Part shown: positions 26,072 through 35,694 of the stretch, one piece after another
Layout: each line of letters opens with the position of its first letter
Numbering within the stretch: position 1 is the first letter of the stretch
NCBI RefSeq assembly: GCF_017357245.1
Contig: NZ_CP071612.1
Coordinates: 3,289,001-3,353,000 of the forward strand
DNA: 64,000 bases
Direction: 5' to 3'
From: Rhizobium bangladeshense
Lineage (GTDB): Bacteria; Pseudomonadota; Alphaproteobacteria; Rhizobiales; Rhizobiaceae
The notes under the pieces: model-generated
Databases searched by the model: none
Told to the model about the DNA's origin: nothing
What the model saw: the letters and a program-made list of their open reading frames with translations, nothing else
Program-made: the position numbers and the translations under genes

Positions 26072-26239
26072 TCGCAAATGGGCGCAGTCGGCGTGACGGA
26101 CGCCGGAGCCAGCTGTTCGCGCGTCGGACCTTTGAAGCACACGAGGGCAACGTTCGAAAGCAAAGTGCTCGTCTCGAGTCGGACCTTAGCCCGATGCGCG
26201 ACTGTGCCCTTGTGATAGAGAACGCTTGGTGGCTGACGG

Positions 26240-26270
26240 ATATGCTGTGGCCGAGCCGGACACAGCATAT
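26240..26270. repeat. perfect 10-bp inverted repeat downstream of ampC
   Basis: ATATGCTGTG, eleven bases, CACAGCATAT. It lies 170 bases after the ampC stop and 179 before the next gene, and no T-run follows. Either an operator for the polysaccharide operon that starts at 26449 or a factor-dependent terminator. The DNA between it and 26449 is strongly A+T rich. Confidence 0.5.
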
Positions 26271-26448
26271 GTCCCGGAGTCCGCAACTTCGCCCCGCAGT
26301 ACACTTGGTGATACTACCATGGGTATTGCAAATTAATAATTAAGATTAACGCGCGAGTATTTCTTAGAATTTCTCGAAGCAATTGCCAGTCCTTCTAGGG
26401 AATGCTAATAAACAATTACCTTTCTTGAAGCCATCAAGGGCAATGCAA

Positions 26449-27429
26449 ATGAAAACTGTATTGATTTCGGGCGGAGCTGGTTTCATTGGATCGCATCTGT
26501 GCGACCGACTTCTGCTCCGGACGGACGTTCAGAAACTCGTGGTTGTCGATAATCTTTGGACCGGACTTCTTGAAAACATCGAGCACATCCGGGACCCGCG
26601 TTTCCACTTCGTGAAATCGGATGTCGAAACCCTGCAGACCTCCGATCAATTCGACGAAATCTACCATCTCGCCTCTCCCGCATCGCCGCCCTGGTATATG
26701 AAGGAGCCGAAGCGAACGATTTCGGCTAATCTTCTTGGGGCGATGCGACTTCTCGACCTCCTGAAGAAAGGCGGCCGCTTCGGTTTCACCTCCTCTTCCG
26801 AAGTCTATGGCGACCCGCTGGTCTCGCCGCAGCCCGAATCCTACAAGGGCCAGGTCGACTGTACCGGGCCGCGCTCTTCCTACGACGAGAGCAAGCGCTG
26901 CACGGAATCGCTGCTGTTCGAGATGCAGCGCACCCAGGGGCTTGACGTCAAGGTCATCCGTCCCTTCAACATTTACGGCCCCCGCACCCGCGCCGACGAT
27001 GGGCGTGCGGTCTCCAACTTCATAACCCAGGCGCTTTCGGGCCGCCCGATCACCGTCTTCGGTGATGGTCTCCAGTCCCGCAGTTGGGGCTATGTCGACG
27101 ATATCGTCGACGGCTTCGCCCGCTATTTCTGGATAAACGAAACTGACTATAAGGGCCCCTTGAACATCGGCAACGATCGCGAGATCTCGGTTCTCGAGGT
27201 CGCGCAATATGTCTCCCGCCTCGTCGGCGGTGCGCCGATCGTTTTCGAGCCGTCACCCCCGCAGGATCCCACCAACCGTCGGCCGGACCTCAGCAGGGCA
27301 AACTACGTGATGCCCGAATGGTCGTGTAAGGTCAGTTACGAACAAGGCGTGGCCCTGACGCTCGAATGGTTCAAGGAGAGAATGAAGGCCGACAAGCAGT
27401 CATCAAGGCTGCGTAGCGCGCATCGTTGA
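26449..27429 (+). CDS. UDP-glucuronate decarboxylase-like NAD-dependent SDR
   Basis: 326 residues, extended SDR. ISGGAGFIGSHLCDRLL cofactor site; SSSEVYGDP; YDESK (YxxxK); NIYGPRTRADDGRAVSNF; and GYVDDIVDGFARY. This set is the signature of UDP-xylose synthase and close relatives, which turn UDP-glucuronate into UDP-xylose, though dTDP-glucose dehydratase-like enzymes share parts of it. ATG at 26449 is preferred to 26443 because AAGGG is then 8 bases away. It heads a polysaccharide operon that runs to 35694. Confidence 0.85.
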   Translation: MKTVLISGGAGFIGSHLCDRLLLRTDVQKLVVVDNLWTGLLENIEHIRDPRFHFVKSDVETLQTSDQFDEIYHLASPASPPWYMKEPKRTISANLLGAMRLLDLLKKGGRFGFTSSSEVYGDPLVSPQPESYKGQVDCTGPRSSYDESKRCTESLLFEMQRTQGLDVKVIRPFNIYGPRTRADDGRAVSNFITQALSGRPITVFGDGLQSRSWGYVDDIVDGFARYFWINETDYKGPLNIGNDREISVLEVAQYVSRLVGGAPIVFEPSPPQDPTNRRPDLSRANYVMPEWSCKVSYEQGVALTLEWFKERMKADKQSSRLRSAHR

Positions 27430-27573
27430 TGCCGGCCCGTCGGAGCCTCGCCGCGTCCTTCCGGACTCGCGAAGGTTGCGCCGATTTTCTCAACTAACGC
27501 ATCGTGCTTTCCGGAGATCGATCCTGATGAGGCGCGATGCGCAGAGCTCAACGGTGCGATCGAGAGTGTGTTG

Positions 27574-28752
27574 ATGCGAGTACTAATTCCATCTGATCTC
27601 AAGGACATAAATTTTCCCGTACCAATTCACTATCTCGATCTCGCCTCGGTTGACGTCGATGCCGTTTCGCCCGCCCTTTCAGAAGGGCTTGCTGTCTTTC
27701 TGTCGGATGGCCTTCCTGTCGGGCAGGCCTATGTTGAAGCGCCTGAGAAAGCAGCTGCGTTGGCTGAGCGTGTCGTCCAGCGCGTTACGCTCGACCATGC
27801 GCGCCAGGTAGCGCAAACTCCCCTGAACAATCGCGACGTCAGCATTCTTATCTGCACCAAGGACCGGCCGGAGGAACTGCGCCGTTGCCTGGCTTCGATC
27901 CCGGAACAATCGCTTCGTCCTGTCGAAATTATCGTGGTGGACAATGCCTCCGCCGGGGACGCGACCCGTCGCGTCGTCGAGGAAGCGGGCGCAACCTACG
28001 TCCGTGAAGACCGGGTCGGGCTGGATCATGCCCGCAATGCCGCCATCCGTGCGGCAAAAACCGAATTCGTCGCCTTCACCGACGACGATGTGGTCCTCCA
28101 CCGGGAATGGCTGCAGAACCTGATGAAGGCGTTTGACCGTCCGGACATCGGCTGCGTAACCGGCCTGATCCTTCCCGGAGAACTCGCAACCCCGGCGCAA
28201 TTCATCTTCGAAAAACACTGGAGTTTCGGCAGAGGCTATATCAGGCAGGATTTCACCAAGGATTTCTATAACAGCCATGCGCGCTTTGGCGCGCCGGTCT
28301 GGACGATCGGCGCCGGCGCAAGCCAGGCCTTCCGCCGCAAGGTCTTCGATGAGATCGGCCTGTTCGACGTTCGCCTGGACATGGGCGCCGCCGGCTGTTC
28401 CGGCGACTCCGAATATTGGAACCGGCTCCTTCATCATGGCCATGTCTGCCGTTATGAACCGACCGCCGTGTCGTGGCATTTTCATCGCAAGGATATGAAG
28501 GGACTCGCCAGGCAGATCTACCAATATATGAGCGGCCATGTCGCGGCCCTGCTGGTGCAGTATCAGAACACCGGCAACCGCGCCAATCTGCGGCGCATCA
28601 TCATTTCCTTTCCGAAATATTATGCCGGACGGCTGCGCAAACGCCTGCGCAAGGGTGCCACGTCGAACGATTTCTTTCTGAGGCAGGAAATGCTCGGAAG
28701 CATCAATGGCGCGCTCTACGTTCTGCGCCGATGGAAGATGCCCGCATGGTGA
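27574..28752 (+). CDS. family 2 glycosyltransferase with N-terminal extension
   Basis: 392 residues. About 90 residues of unknown N-terminal domain precede a GT-A core: SILICTKDRPEELRRCL, then VEIIVVDNASAG, then TEFVAFTDDDVVLHREW (the metal-binding DxD region) and GAGASQAFRRKVFDEIGLFD. ATG at 27574 is used; GTG and TTG lie directly before it. The end overlaps the next gene by 7 bases. Cytoplasmic or membrane-associated sugar transferase of the operon; sugar not predictable. Confidence 0.87.
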   Translation: MRVLIPSDLKDINFPVPIHYLDLASVDVDAVSPALSEGLAVFLSDGLPVGQAYVEAPEKAAALAERVVQRVTLDHARQVAQTPLNNRDVSILICTKDRPEELRRCLASIPEQSLRPVEIIVVDNASAGDATRRVVEEAGATYVREDRVGLDHARNAAIRAAKTEFVAFTDDDVVLHREWLQNLMKAFDRPDIGCVTGLILPGELATPAQFIFEKHWSFGRGYIRQDFTKDFYNSHARFGAPVWTIGAGASQAFRRKVFDEIGLFDVRLDMGAAGCSGDSEYWNRLLHHGHVCRYEPTAVSWHFHRKDMKGLARQIYQYMSGHVAALLVQYQNTGNRANLRRIIISFPKYYAGRLRKRLRKGATSNDFFLRQEMLGSINGALYVLRRWKMPAW

Positions 28753-31751
28753 GCGCCGCGACGCCGGATATTTCCTTCCTCATCCCTGCCTATAATGCAG
28801 AGGATACGCTCGCAGAATGTCTCATCAGCCTGCAGCGGCAGACGCGGACGAATTGGCAGGCGGTGGTGGTTGACGACGGTTCGAGCGACCGCACCTGGGA
28901 GGTTCTTCAAGGCATCGCCGCAAAGGACGCCCGCATTCTCCCCGTCCGCCAGCCGAACGCCGGTGCGGCGGCAGCGCGAAACCATGCCGCGCGTCTGGCG
29001 GCCGCGCCCCTGCTCTGTATGCTCGACGCCGACGACTGGTTAGATTCGACCTTCATCGAAAACATGCAACCAGTGGCGGAGGATGGATCTCGGCCCGTTA
29101 TTGCTTTCTGCGCCTATCGCAGGGTGGCCCCGGACGGGCGCATGATGCGGGTGGAGCAGCCGCCCGTCCTTGCGGGCGACGCCGCCAAGCGCGAGTTCTC
29201 GTCCTTCTGCGCGCTCGCCATTCATACCGTCGTCTTTCCCAAGAGCCTCTTCGAGGGAATAGGAGGCATGGACGAGACCCTGCAGACCTGCGAGGACTGG
29301 GATCTCTGGCTGCGTATGGCTTTTGCGGGCGCCGAATTCCGCCGTGTCGATGCTTGCCTGGCTTTCTATCGAATGAAGACTGGCTCTCTCTCCGGCGATC
29401 CTTTCAAAATGGTGCGTGACGCCATTCGCGTGACGACGAAAGGAGAAGCGCTCCGCATGCAGGAAGGCTTGTTGGCCGAGGGGCCGGAGGCCGGCTGGAT
29501 TACGCCCGCCGTCAGCCAACTGCGGATGCTCTGCTGGGTCGTTGCGGCAAAACTCGATCCGGCGATGGATATTGCAGCCCTTGCCGCGTTCCTCCCCGAA
29601 ATGCCGGACGCCGCGGGTTATGAGAGCTTTTTTGCCGGCGTCATTCTGCACGGCTTGGAGACGGGGCTTTTGCCCGAGCGGGCCGACGATTTGATCGATG
29701 CGCTTGCCAAATGGCAGCCGATTTTCCTCCTGCTCATCCAGCTGATTCAGCGTCATTCCTTGCCCGGCACCGGTCGCAAGATCATCGAGGCCGCGGCCTG
29801 GCAAATATCCTCCGGAAATCTTCTGCGATCGTTTACGCTCGGCAATGTCAGGGTTGTCAGCGTCGAGCTCGGCGCGCTTTCCAGAATTCCCAATGCCGAG
29901 CGGGCCGACACACTTGTCATGCACGCCTTCTCAGGCGAACAGCATGTCGGCTCCTTCGTGGGGCCGCTCTGGGGTGATCTTTCGATCCGGGCGCAGATCA
30001 GGCTGATCATGAAGGAGATGCAAGCGGTCGAACATCTACAGACGCCGACGACGCTTGCCTATGCCCGTTCCTGGACGACGGAAGCAGTGCGGGGCTACAG
30101 GGCCATCGGCGGTCTCATCATACGGAACGGCCGCCGTCGAGGACGCCTGAAAAGGCTGTTGGCGCGCATCGCCGGCAATGCCCTCCTTGCCACGGCGCCA
30201 GGCGACGAACAGGACAATGACGCCCGGCTGTCCGAGGTTCTGCGGGATCTCCGACGCGGCCTGAGCCCGCGGCTTGCAAAAGCTTCGAATACAGGCCCAA
30301 AGGAAGGAACACAAACGGCAGCCCCTCAGTCCGAAGAAGATTATTGGGAGCATATATTCGAACGCCCGGACCCCTGGAATTACGTGTCGGTCTACGAGCA
30401 GGTCAAGTACGAGCAGACATTAAGCCTGATCCCGAAAGGGATCGGGAAAGCTCTCGAACTCGCCTGCGCCGAAGGGATATTCACCGACAAGCTAGCGCAG
30501 AGGGTTGCCCATCTCACGGCGACTGATATTTCCCAGCGGGCAATCGATCGAGCGATCGATCGATGTCACGATCATCGCAACGTCGAGCTCTACGTTCTCG
30601 ACTTCGTCAAGAACGATCTCCCGGGCGAACAAGATCTGATCGTCTGTTCCGAAGTCCTTTATTACATGAAGGACGAGGAGACGCTGGCAAACGTCTGCCG
30701 CAAGATGGCGGCGGCCTTGAAGCCGAACGGCTACCTGATTACCGCTCATGCGCATATCCGCAGGGACGAAGCCGATCGGACCGGATTCGACTGGGGCAAC
30801 CCTTTTGGCGTCGGGACGATCAAGAAGGTGTTTGCCGAACAAATCGGGCTTGCGTTGGAAGAATCGATCGAGACAGATCTTTACGCCATCCATCGGTTTC
30901 GGAGAGGACCCGCGACGGCCGCTCCCGTCCTGCGGACCGAGACGCACGGAAGTCCACTGGACGCGGATGTCGCAAAGCACGTCATCTGGGGACCTGCCGG
31001 TGTAGAACGCGAGGTTGCGTGGGAGACCGAGGTCACGAGCTCCGTTCCCGTTCTGATGTATCACAGGATTGCGGACAAAGGCCCGGCAGCACTCCAACGT
31101 TTTCGCACGCCGCCAGCAGTCTTCCGCAAACAGATGCAGTTCCTCCGGCGGCAAGGCTATTACACGGTGACCTCTGAGACCCTGGCCACTCTTCTGCGAA
31201 GCGGAAAACCGATTCAAGGCCGCCCGGTGATGCTGACATTCGATGACGCCTACCTGGACTTCCGGACGCACGCCTTCCCCATCCTTGCCGAGAATGACTT
31301 CCGAGCCGAGGTGTTTGTTGTCACCGACAAAGTTGGTGGTCGGTCAGACTGGGATTGCGCCTATGGCGAGCCGGCCCCGCTGATGTCCTGGTCGGACATT
31401 GAGGCCCTGCATGAACAAGGTGTCAGCTTCAGCTCCCACCTCGCATCGCATGCGCCTGCGACCGCCATGGATAACAATGACCTGCTCGCCGAAGCCATGG
31501 TGTCGCGAAATGCCCTGCAGTGCCGACTTGGAGCCAGCGCTGACGCCATCGCGCTGCCCTATGGGGCGACTGATTTCCGCGTCCCCGGCATTCTGGCGCA
31601 GGCCGGCTACGCGATTGCCTTCACGACCCGTCCGGCAACGGCCGCCTTCTCCGATAACCTTTACGCTCTCCCGCGCCTCGAAGTGCGCGGGGATCGCCCC
31701 CTTGAAGACTTTCCTGATCTCATCGGCCTGCCGGGCGCCTTTATCGGATGA
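28746..31751 (+). CDS. three-domain enzyme: GT2, NodS-like methyltransferase, NodB-like deacetylase
   Basis: 1001 residues in one unbroken frame. Residues about 8-230: GT2 core (SFLIPAYNAEDTLAECLISL, VVVDDGSSD, MLDADDWLDS, CEDWDLWLRM). Residues 230-525: helical linker without known motif. Residues about 528-717: SAM methyltransferase close to NodS (DYWEHIFERPDPWNYVSVYE, ALELACAEGIFT, LTATDISQRAI, VCSEVLYYM). Residues about 765-1001: carbohydrate esterase 4 deacetylase (VLMYHRIA, MLTFDDAYLD with the metal-binding Asp, SSHLASHAP with HxxxH, ALPYGATD). The ATG overlaps the previous stop region. Role inferred: elongation and modification of an amino-sugar-containing glycan. Confidence 0.88.
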   Translation: MVSAATPDISFLIPAYNAEDTLAECLISLQRQTRTNWQAVVVDDGSSDRTWEVLQGIAAKDARILPVRQPNAGAAAARNHAARLAAAPLLCMLDADDWLDSTFIENMQPVAEDGSRPVIAFCAYRRVAPDGRMMRVEQPPVLAGDAAKREFSSFCALAIHTVVFPKSLFEGIGGMDETLQTCEDWDLWLRMAFAGAEFRRVDACLAFYRMKTGSLSGDPFKMVRDAIRVTTKGEALRMQEGLLAEGPEAGWITPAVSQLRMLCWVVAAKLDPAMDIAALAAFLPEMPDAAGYESFFAGVILHGLETGLLPERADDLIDALAKWQPIFLLLIQLIQRHSLPGTGRKIIEAAAWQISSGNLLRSFTLGNVRVVSVELGALSRIPNAERADTLVMHAFSGEQHVGSFVGPLWGDLSIRAQIRLIMKEMQAVEHLQTPTTLAYARSWTTEAVRGYRAIGGLIIRNGRRRGRLKRLLARIAGNALLATAPGDEQDNDARLSEVLRDLRRGLSPRLAKASNTGPKEGTQTAAPQSEEDYWEHIFERPDPWNYVSVYEQVKYEQTLSLIPKGIGKALELACAEGIFTDKLAQRVAHLTATDISQRAIDRAIDRCHDHRNVELYVLDFVKNDLPGEQDLIVCSEVLYYMKDEETLANVCRKMAAALKPNGYLITAHAHIRRDEADRTGFDWGNPFGVGTIKKVFAEQIGLALEESIETDLYAIHRFRRGPATAAPVLRTETHGSPLDADVAKHVIWGPAGVEREVAWETEVTSSVPVLMYHRIADKGPAALQRFRTPPAVFRKQMQFLRRQGYYTVTSETLATLLRSGKPIQGRPVMLTFDDAYLDFRTHAFPILAENDFRAEVFVVTDKVGGRSDWDCAYGEPAPLMSWSDIEALHEQGVSFSSHLASHAPATAMDNNDLLAEAMVSRNALQCRLGASADAIALPYGATDFRVPGILAQAGYAIAFTTRPATAAFSDNLYALPRLEVRGDRPLEDFPDLIGLPGAFIG

Positions 31752-31758
31752 CCAAGCC

Positions 31759-32829
31759 ATGACCACCACAGCCATCCCGCTCATCACCGTCGTCATACCG
31801 GCTTATAATGCCGAGAAGACGCTTTTGGAGACGCTGACGAGCGTCTCGAACCAGTCCTATGACCGGCTCGAAATTCTCGTGGTAGACGATGGGTCCCGCG
31901 ACGGCACTCTCGAGCTCGCGCATGACTATCGTCTACGGGACAATCGTGTCCGCGTTCTCACCCAGGTCAACGGCGGGGTGGCGCGTGCTCGCAACCATGG
32001 CATCAGAGAAGCGCGCGGAGTTTATATCGCCCCCGTCGATGCCGATGACGTGTGGCATCCCCACAAGCTCGAGCTCCAGCTCCAGGCGGTGCGGAAACTT
32101 CCCGAGGGTAAGGGTGTCGCCTATAATTGGTATGCAGCCATCGACGAAAACGGAATCATTTTCGGCCACTCGCGCCCGGTCCTCCATCAAGGCAACATCT
32201 TCGAACCTCTCTTGCGCGAAAACTTCATCGGCAATGGCAGCACACCCTTGATGCCGCGAGAGGAAATCATCCGCTGCGGCGGCTATGACGCAGGCCTTCG
32301 CGACAGTGGCGCCGAAGGCTGCGAGGACCTGAAACTTTATCTGGCGCTGGCAGAGACATTACCCTTCGCCCTGGCTCCCGATTTTCTCACGGGTTATCGC
32401 TTCACCAGGGGAAACATGTCGAGCAATGCCCTTCGGATGCTAAAATCTCACTCTCTGGTGATGGAACCGATCATCAAGCGTTATCCGCATCTGGCGCACG
32501 ATATCCGGGCGGCAAAATTCAACACGGCGCGCTGGTATTTCAACAGAGCCTTTGCCGCGCGCGATTATAACCAGGTCAGGAAGCTGGCGCCGATGATGGC
32601 GAGGGAATACTCCCCGCAGCTGATCGCCCATGGGTTGCAACAGCGATTTCGCCAGGTGAAACGTCATGGCATCCGCGTTGCAAAGCGCCTTCTCGGAAAG
32701 CCCTCGGCTCCGAAAAATGTCTTTGCAGGGGCAGCCATTCCGCAACCTGGCACGCCATTCAGCGATCGTTTCGGGCCGATCGGGGAGTTGCTCAGCCCGA
32801 AGCGTTCGCGGATGACCGACAATGCATAG
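31759..32829 (+). CDS. family 2 glycosyltransferase
   Basis: 356 residues starting 7 bases after the fusion gene. GT-A core: ITVVIPAYNAEKTLLETLTS, LEILVVDDGSRDGT, VARARNHGIREARG and APVDADDVWHPHKLE, with the catalytic-type acidic region GAEGCEDLKLYL. The C-terminal 130 residues are helical and basic. No membrane segment. Related in layout to the GT2 at 34585. Overlaps the ABC exporter gene by 8 bases. Confidence 0.87.
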   Translation: MTTTAIPLITVVIPAYNAEKTLLETLTSVSNQSYDRLEILVVDDGSRDGTLELAHDYRLRDNRVRVLTQVNGGVARARNHGIREARGVYIAPVDADDVWHPHKLELQLQAVRKLPEGKGVAYNWYAAIDENGIIFGHSRPVLHQGNIFEPLLRENFIGNGSTPLMPREEIIRCGGYDAGLRDSGAEGCEDLKLYLALAETLPFALAPDFLTGYRFTRGNMSSNALRMLKSHSLVMEPIIKRYPHLAHDIRAAKFNTARWYFNRAFAARDYNQVRKLAPMMAREYSPQLIAHGLQQRFRQVKRHGIRVAKRLLGKPSAPKNVFAGAAIPQPGTPFSDRFGPIGELLSPKRSRMTDNA

Positions 32830-34579
32830 AATGCGACAATCCGCTTCCTCCCGGCCAACCAACGCGTACAACATGGTCATTGCGGCTCGCTTTCGTGAGC
32901 TTCGGCAACTCGTGCCGGCGCTGCGGCTCAAGATGACTGTCATGATCATCCTGGGAATTCTGACGGGATTCTCAGAGATGGTCGGAATTACCTTGCTCGT
33001 CAGCCTGGTTTTTCTCCTCGGCCAACAAGCTTCCACTTCCGGCGTCGGCGCATCCCTGCCGGCGTTTTTCGGCGGAGTCGATCTCAGTCTGTCGAAACCG
33101 GTACTGATCGGCATCTTAATCGGCTCCATTCTCCTCAGAATCTCCTTGGGATTTGTAAATTCCCTGATTGACAGCGCCGTTAACCATCAGATCAGCGACT
33201 CCATGCGGGATCGTCTCTATGCCAAAGTCTTGACCATCCCCTTCCAGCGCTTTCAGAGTTATGAGCGCAGCGACCTGATTAACGTCATCGCCACTGAATC
33301 CTATGCAGTATCGTCAGCCCACGCCAGCCTTGTGCGTCTGGGAGTGAATTTCGGCACCATCGTGATCTTCGGCGTGGGCATGCTTGTCATGGCGTGGCCA
33401 ATTGCCGTACTGGCGCTCGCCTTCGGTTGCATTCACAATTTCGCTTTGGGGTTCTTCGCCGGTGCCTATCGCCGTCTAGGCGCTTCAGCGCTCGCCGCGG
33501 TGGAATCATTGACGCAGTTGAGCTGGACAACGCTGCAGACCTTAAAAGCCGTCAAAAGCTTCGGCCTCGAAAAGCGCCACCAAAAGTTGTTCGAAGAGCT
33601 CTCGAGGGACGTGGGCCACACCTGGCGCAGGTCCGACTGGATGGGTGCGACGACCTCACTGGTGAGCGAAGTCCTCACTTTTGCGGTCATCCTGACAATC
33701 ATCCTGTCTTCGCAATTCCTTCCAGTCGATTTCAAGGCAGCGCTCTCTGCAACGATCCTCCTTTACAGGCTTCAACCCCATATCAAGGGATTCGACTCCC
33801 AGATCCTGCGTCTTTACGAGATGGAAGCGTCCCTGCACAACGTGCTGGCGCTGCTTTCCGAGAAGGATGACGCCAAACAGGCCTTGCAGGGGGAGCCGGT
33901 CAAAAGGCTCTCGGAAGCCATCGTCTTCCACGATGTTTCGTTCACCTATGAGCATGCGACCGCACCGGCTGTTCACAACCTCAACTTTTCGATCAAAGCA
34001 GGTGAAACGACGGCCCTGACAGGACCGAGCGGCTCCGGCAAAACGACCATTCTGAACATGATCCTCGATCTCATTCAGCCGACGCGAGGCCTGATCACGA
34101 TCGACGGTCGAAATCTGGCAACCCTTGATCGATCCAGCTGGCTGCAACTGCTATCGGTATCGGGCCAGGATGTTGAGCTGATGGAGGGCACGGTTTACGA
34201 CAACATCCGCTTCCGTCGCGATATCTCCGAGCAGGACGTCCGTTGGGCCGCCGATGTCGCCTGCGCCACGGAATTCATCGAGAATCTGCCGGAAGGCTTC
34301 GACGAATGGCTGGGCGACGAGGCGGTGCGGCTTTCGGGTGGACAACGGCAGCGGATCGGCCTGGCGCGCGCACTCGCCGGCAGACCCCAAATCCTGCTGT
34401 TGGACGAAGCGACGAGCGCGCTTGACGAAAATACCGAGATGCGGGTGTTTTCGGCGATCCAGGAAGATGCTGACAGAACACTGATCGTCGTCAGCCATCG
34501 CCCCGCTGTCGCGAAGCTGATGAAGAACCAGATAGATCTTCGCCCGCCAATGCTCGCATCCACATCCAAGCTTGGGTGA
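32822..34579 (+). CDS. ABC exporter, fused membrane and ATPase domains
   Basis: 585 residues. Membrane domain with about six hydrophobic segments (for example MIILGILTGFSEMVGITLLV), then ATPase: LTGPSGSGKTTILNMILD (Walker A), SGQDVELMEGTVYDN (Q-loop), LSGGQRQRIGLARAL (signature), ILLLDEATSALDE (Walker B) and VVSHRP (H-loop). Half-transporters of this kind (MsbA/PglK type) work as dimers and flip lipid-linked glycans or export lipids and peptides. Its place inside the glycosyltransferase operon favours a glycan role. Overlaps both neighbours by a few bases. Confidence 0.9.
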   Translation: MHRMRQSASSRPTNAYNMVIAARFRELRQLVPALRLKMTVMIILGILTGFSEMVGITLLVSLVFLLGQQASTSGVGASLPAFFGGVDLSLSKPVLIGILIGSILLRISLGFVNSLIDSAVNHQISDSMRDRLYAKVLTIPFQRFQSYERSDLINVIATESYAVSSAHASLVRLGVNFGTIVIFGVGMLVMAWPIAVLALAFGCIHNFALGFFAGAYRRLGASALAAVESLTQLSWTTLQTLKAVKSFGLEKRHQKLFEELSRDVGHTWRRSDWMGATTSLVSEVLTFAVILTIILSSQFLPVDFKAALSATILLYRLQPHIKGFDSQILRLYEMEASLHNVLALLSEKDDAKQALQGEPVKRLSEAIVFHDVSFTYEHATAPAVHNLNFSIKAGETTALTGPSGSGKTTILNMILDLIQPTRGLITIDGRNLATLDRSSWLQLLSVSGQDVELMEGTVYDNIRFRRDISEQDVRWAADVACATEFIENLPEGFDEWLGDEAVRLSGGQRQRIGLARALAGRPQILLLDEATSALDENTEMRVFSAIQEDADRTLIVVSHRPAVAKLMKNQIDLRPPMLASTSKLG

Positions 34580-34584
34580 CGGCG

Positions 34585-35694
34585 ATGGAGATGTCACCCA
34601 TATCGGGGATTCTCGTGGCAGTCGTAATCCCCGCTTATAATGCCGAAGACTACGTCGCCCAGACGCTTCAATCCGTCATCGATCAAACACACACGGCGCT
34701 GGAGATCATTGTCGTCGATGACGGCTCGACGGACGAGACGGCGTCCATCTGTCGGCGCTTTGCAGCAGAGGATTCAAGGATCCAACTTCTGTCGACGGAA
34801 AACCGTGGCGTCGCCGCAGCCCGCAATGCCGGGATCGAAGCATCGAAAGCAGGCTATATCGCCTTCCTGGATGCGGACGACCTGTGGCATCCCACTTATA
34901 TCGAGAGAATGCTGTCAGCACTTCATCCCCTGCCCGACACCTGGGGTGCGGTCTATGCTCTTCACCGTCTCATCGATTCCGAGGGATATTGCACGAAGTC
35001 GGGCTCGTCGCTCAGCGCCCGGGAATCCATTCTCATTCGTCACCTCGTCTTCCGCTTCGTCGGCAATGGCAGCGGCTTCATGGTGCGCCGCGCGGTCATA
35101 GACAAGATCGGCGGCTACGATTCGAGCTATGCCAAGCGGGGCATCGGAGGATGCGAAGACTTTGATTTCGAGCTCCGCACCGCCGAGCATTTCAAGATCG
35201 AGGCGGTGCCACTCGGCCTGGTGGGTTATCGCGTTCATTCTGCAGCCATGTCTGCCGACAGATCCCGAATGGCACGATCGCTTCTGGCGGTGACTGAGCA
35301 ATGTGCCGCCCGCAATCCGGGACTTCCCGCTTTCGTTGTCAGCTGCGCCCGCGCCTCGGCTCACCTCTATGCGTTCTCGAAATTTGCAGCTTTGAGAGAT
35401 TGGCGCAGCGCCGCAGCCTCACTTAAACACATCTACCATCATAGCCCGCTGCTTGCAGCAGGGGTCGTCATCAAACTGATCGTTTCGAAAGCTATCAGAG
35501 CCGCAAACAAGGCGTTGTTCAAAGTCTGGCCGATCAAGCAATCCAAGCAACAATATTTCAAGAAATTCGAGGATTTGGATCCCCTTATCCCTCTGGTCGG
35601 CGGGTGGTCCCGTTTCCGAACGAGGTCCCTGTTCAGGCGTTTGTCGGAGATCGACCGGTGCGGCGGAAAGTCCGCTGCGATCGCGAGGAGATAG
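34585..35694 (+). CDS. family 2 glycosyltransferase
   Basis: 369 residues from ATG at 34585; a GTG at 34576 overlaps the previous stop. GT-A core: VAVVIPAYNAEDYVAQTLQS, LEIIVVDDGSTDET, VAAARNAGIEASKAG, AFLDADDLWHPTY and IGGCEDFDFELR. Similar in layout to the GT2 at 31759 (same FVGNGS block after the DxD), so the two probably arose by duplication. Last gene of the operon that begins at 26449. Confidence 0.86.
   Translation: MEMSPISGILVAVVIPAYNAEDYVAQTLQSVIDQTHTALEIIVVDDGSTDETASICRRFAAEDSRIQLLSTENRGVAAARNAGIEASKAGYIAFLDADDLWHPTYIERMLSALHPLPDTWGAVYALHRLIDSEGYCTKSGSSLSARESILIRHLVFRFVGNGSGFMVRRAVIDKIGGYDSSYAKRGIGGCEDFDFELRTAEHFKIEAVPLGLVGYRVHSAAMSADRSRMARSLLAVTEQCAARNPGLPAFVVSCARASAHLYAFSKFAALRDWRSAAASLKHIYHHSPLLAAGVVIKLIVSKAIRAANKALFKVWPIKQSKQQYFKKFEDLDPLIPLVGGWSRFRTRSLFRRLSEIDRCGGKSAAIARR

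Noticed and set aside
28473..28745. Upstream extension of the three-domain enzyme into the preceding GT2 gene
   Set aside because: It lies out of frame in a well-supported gene; the GT2 fold begins right after the ATG at 28746.
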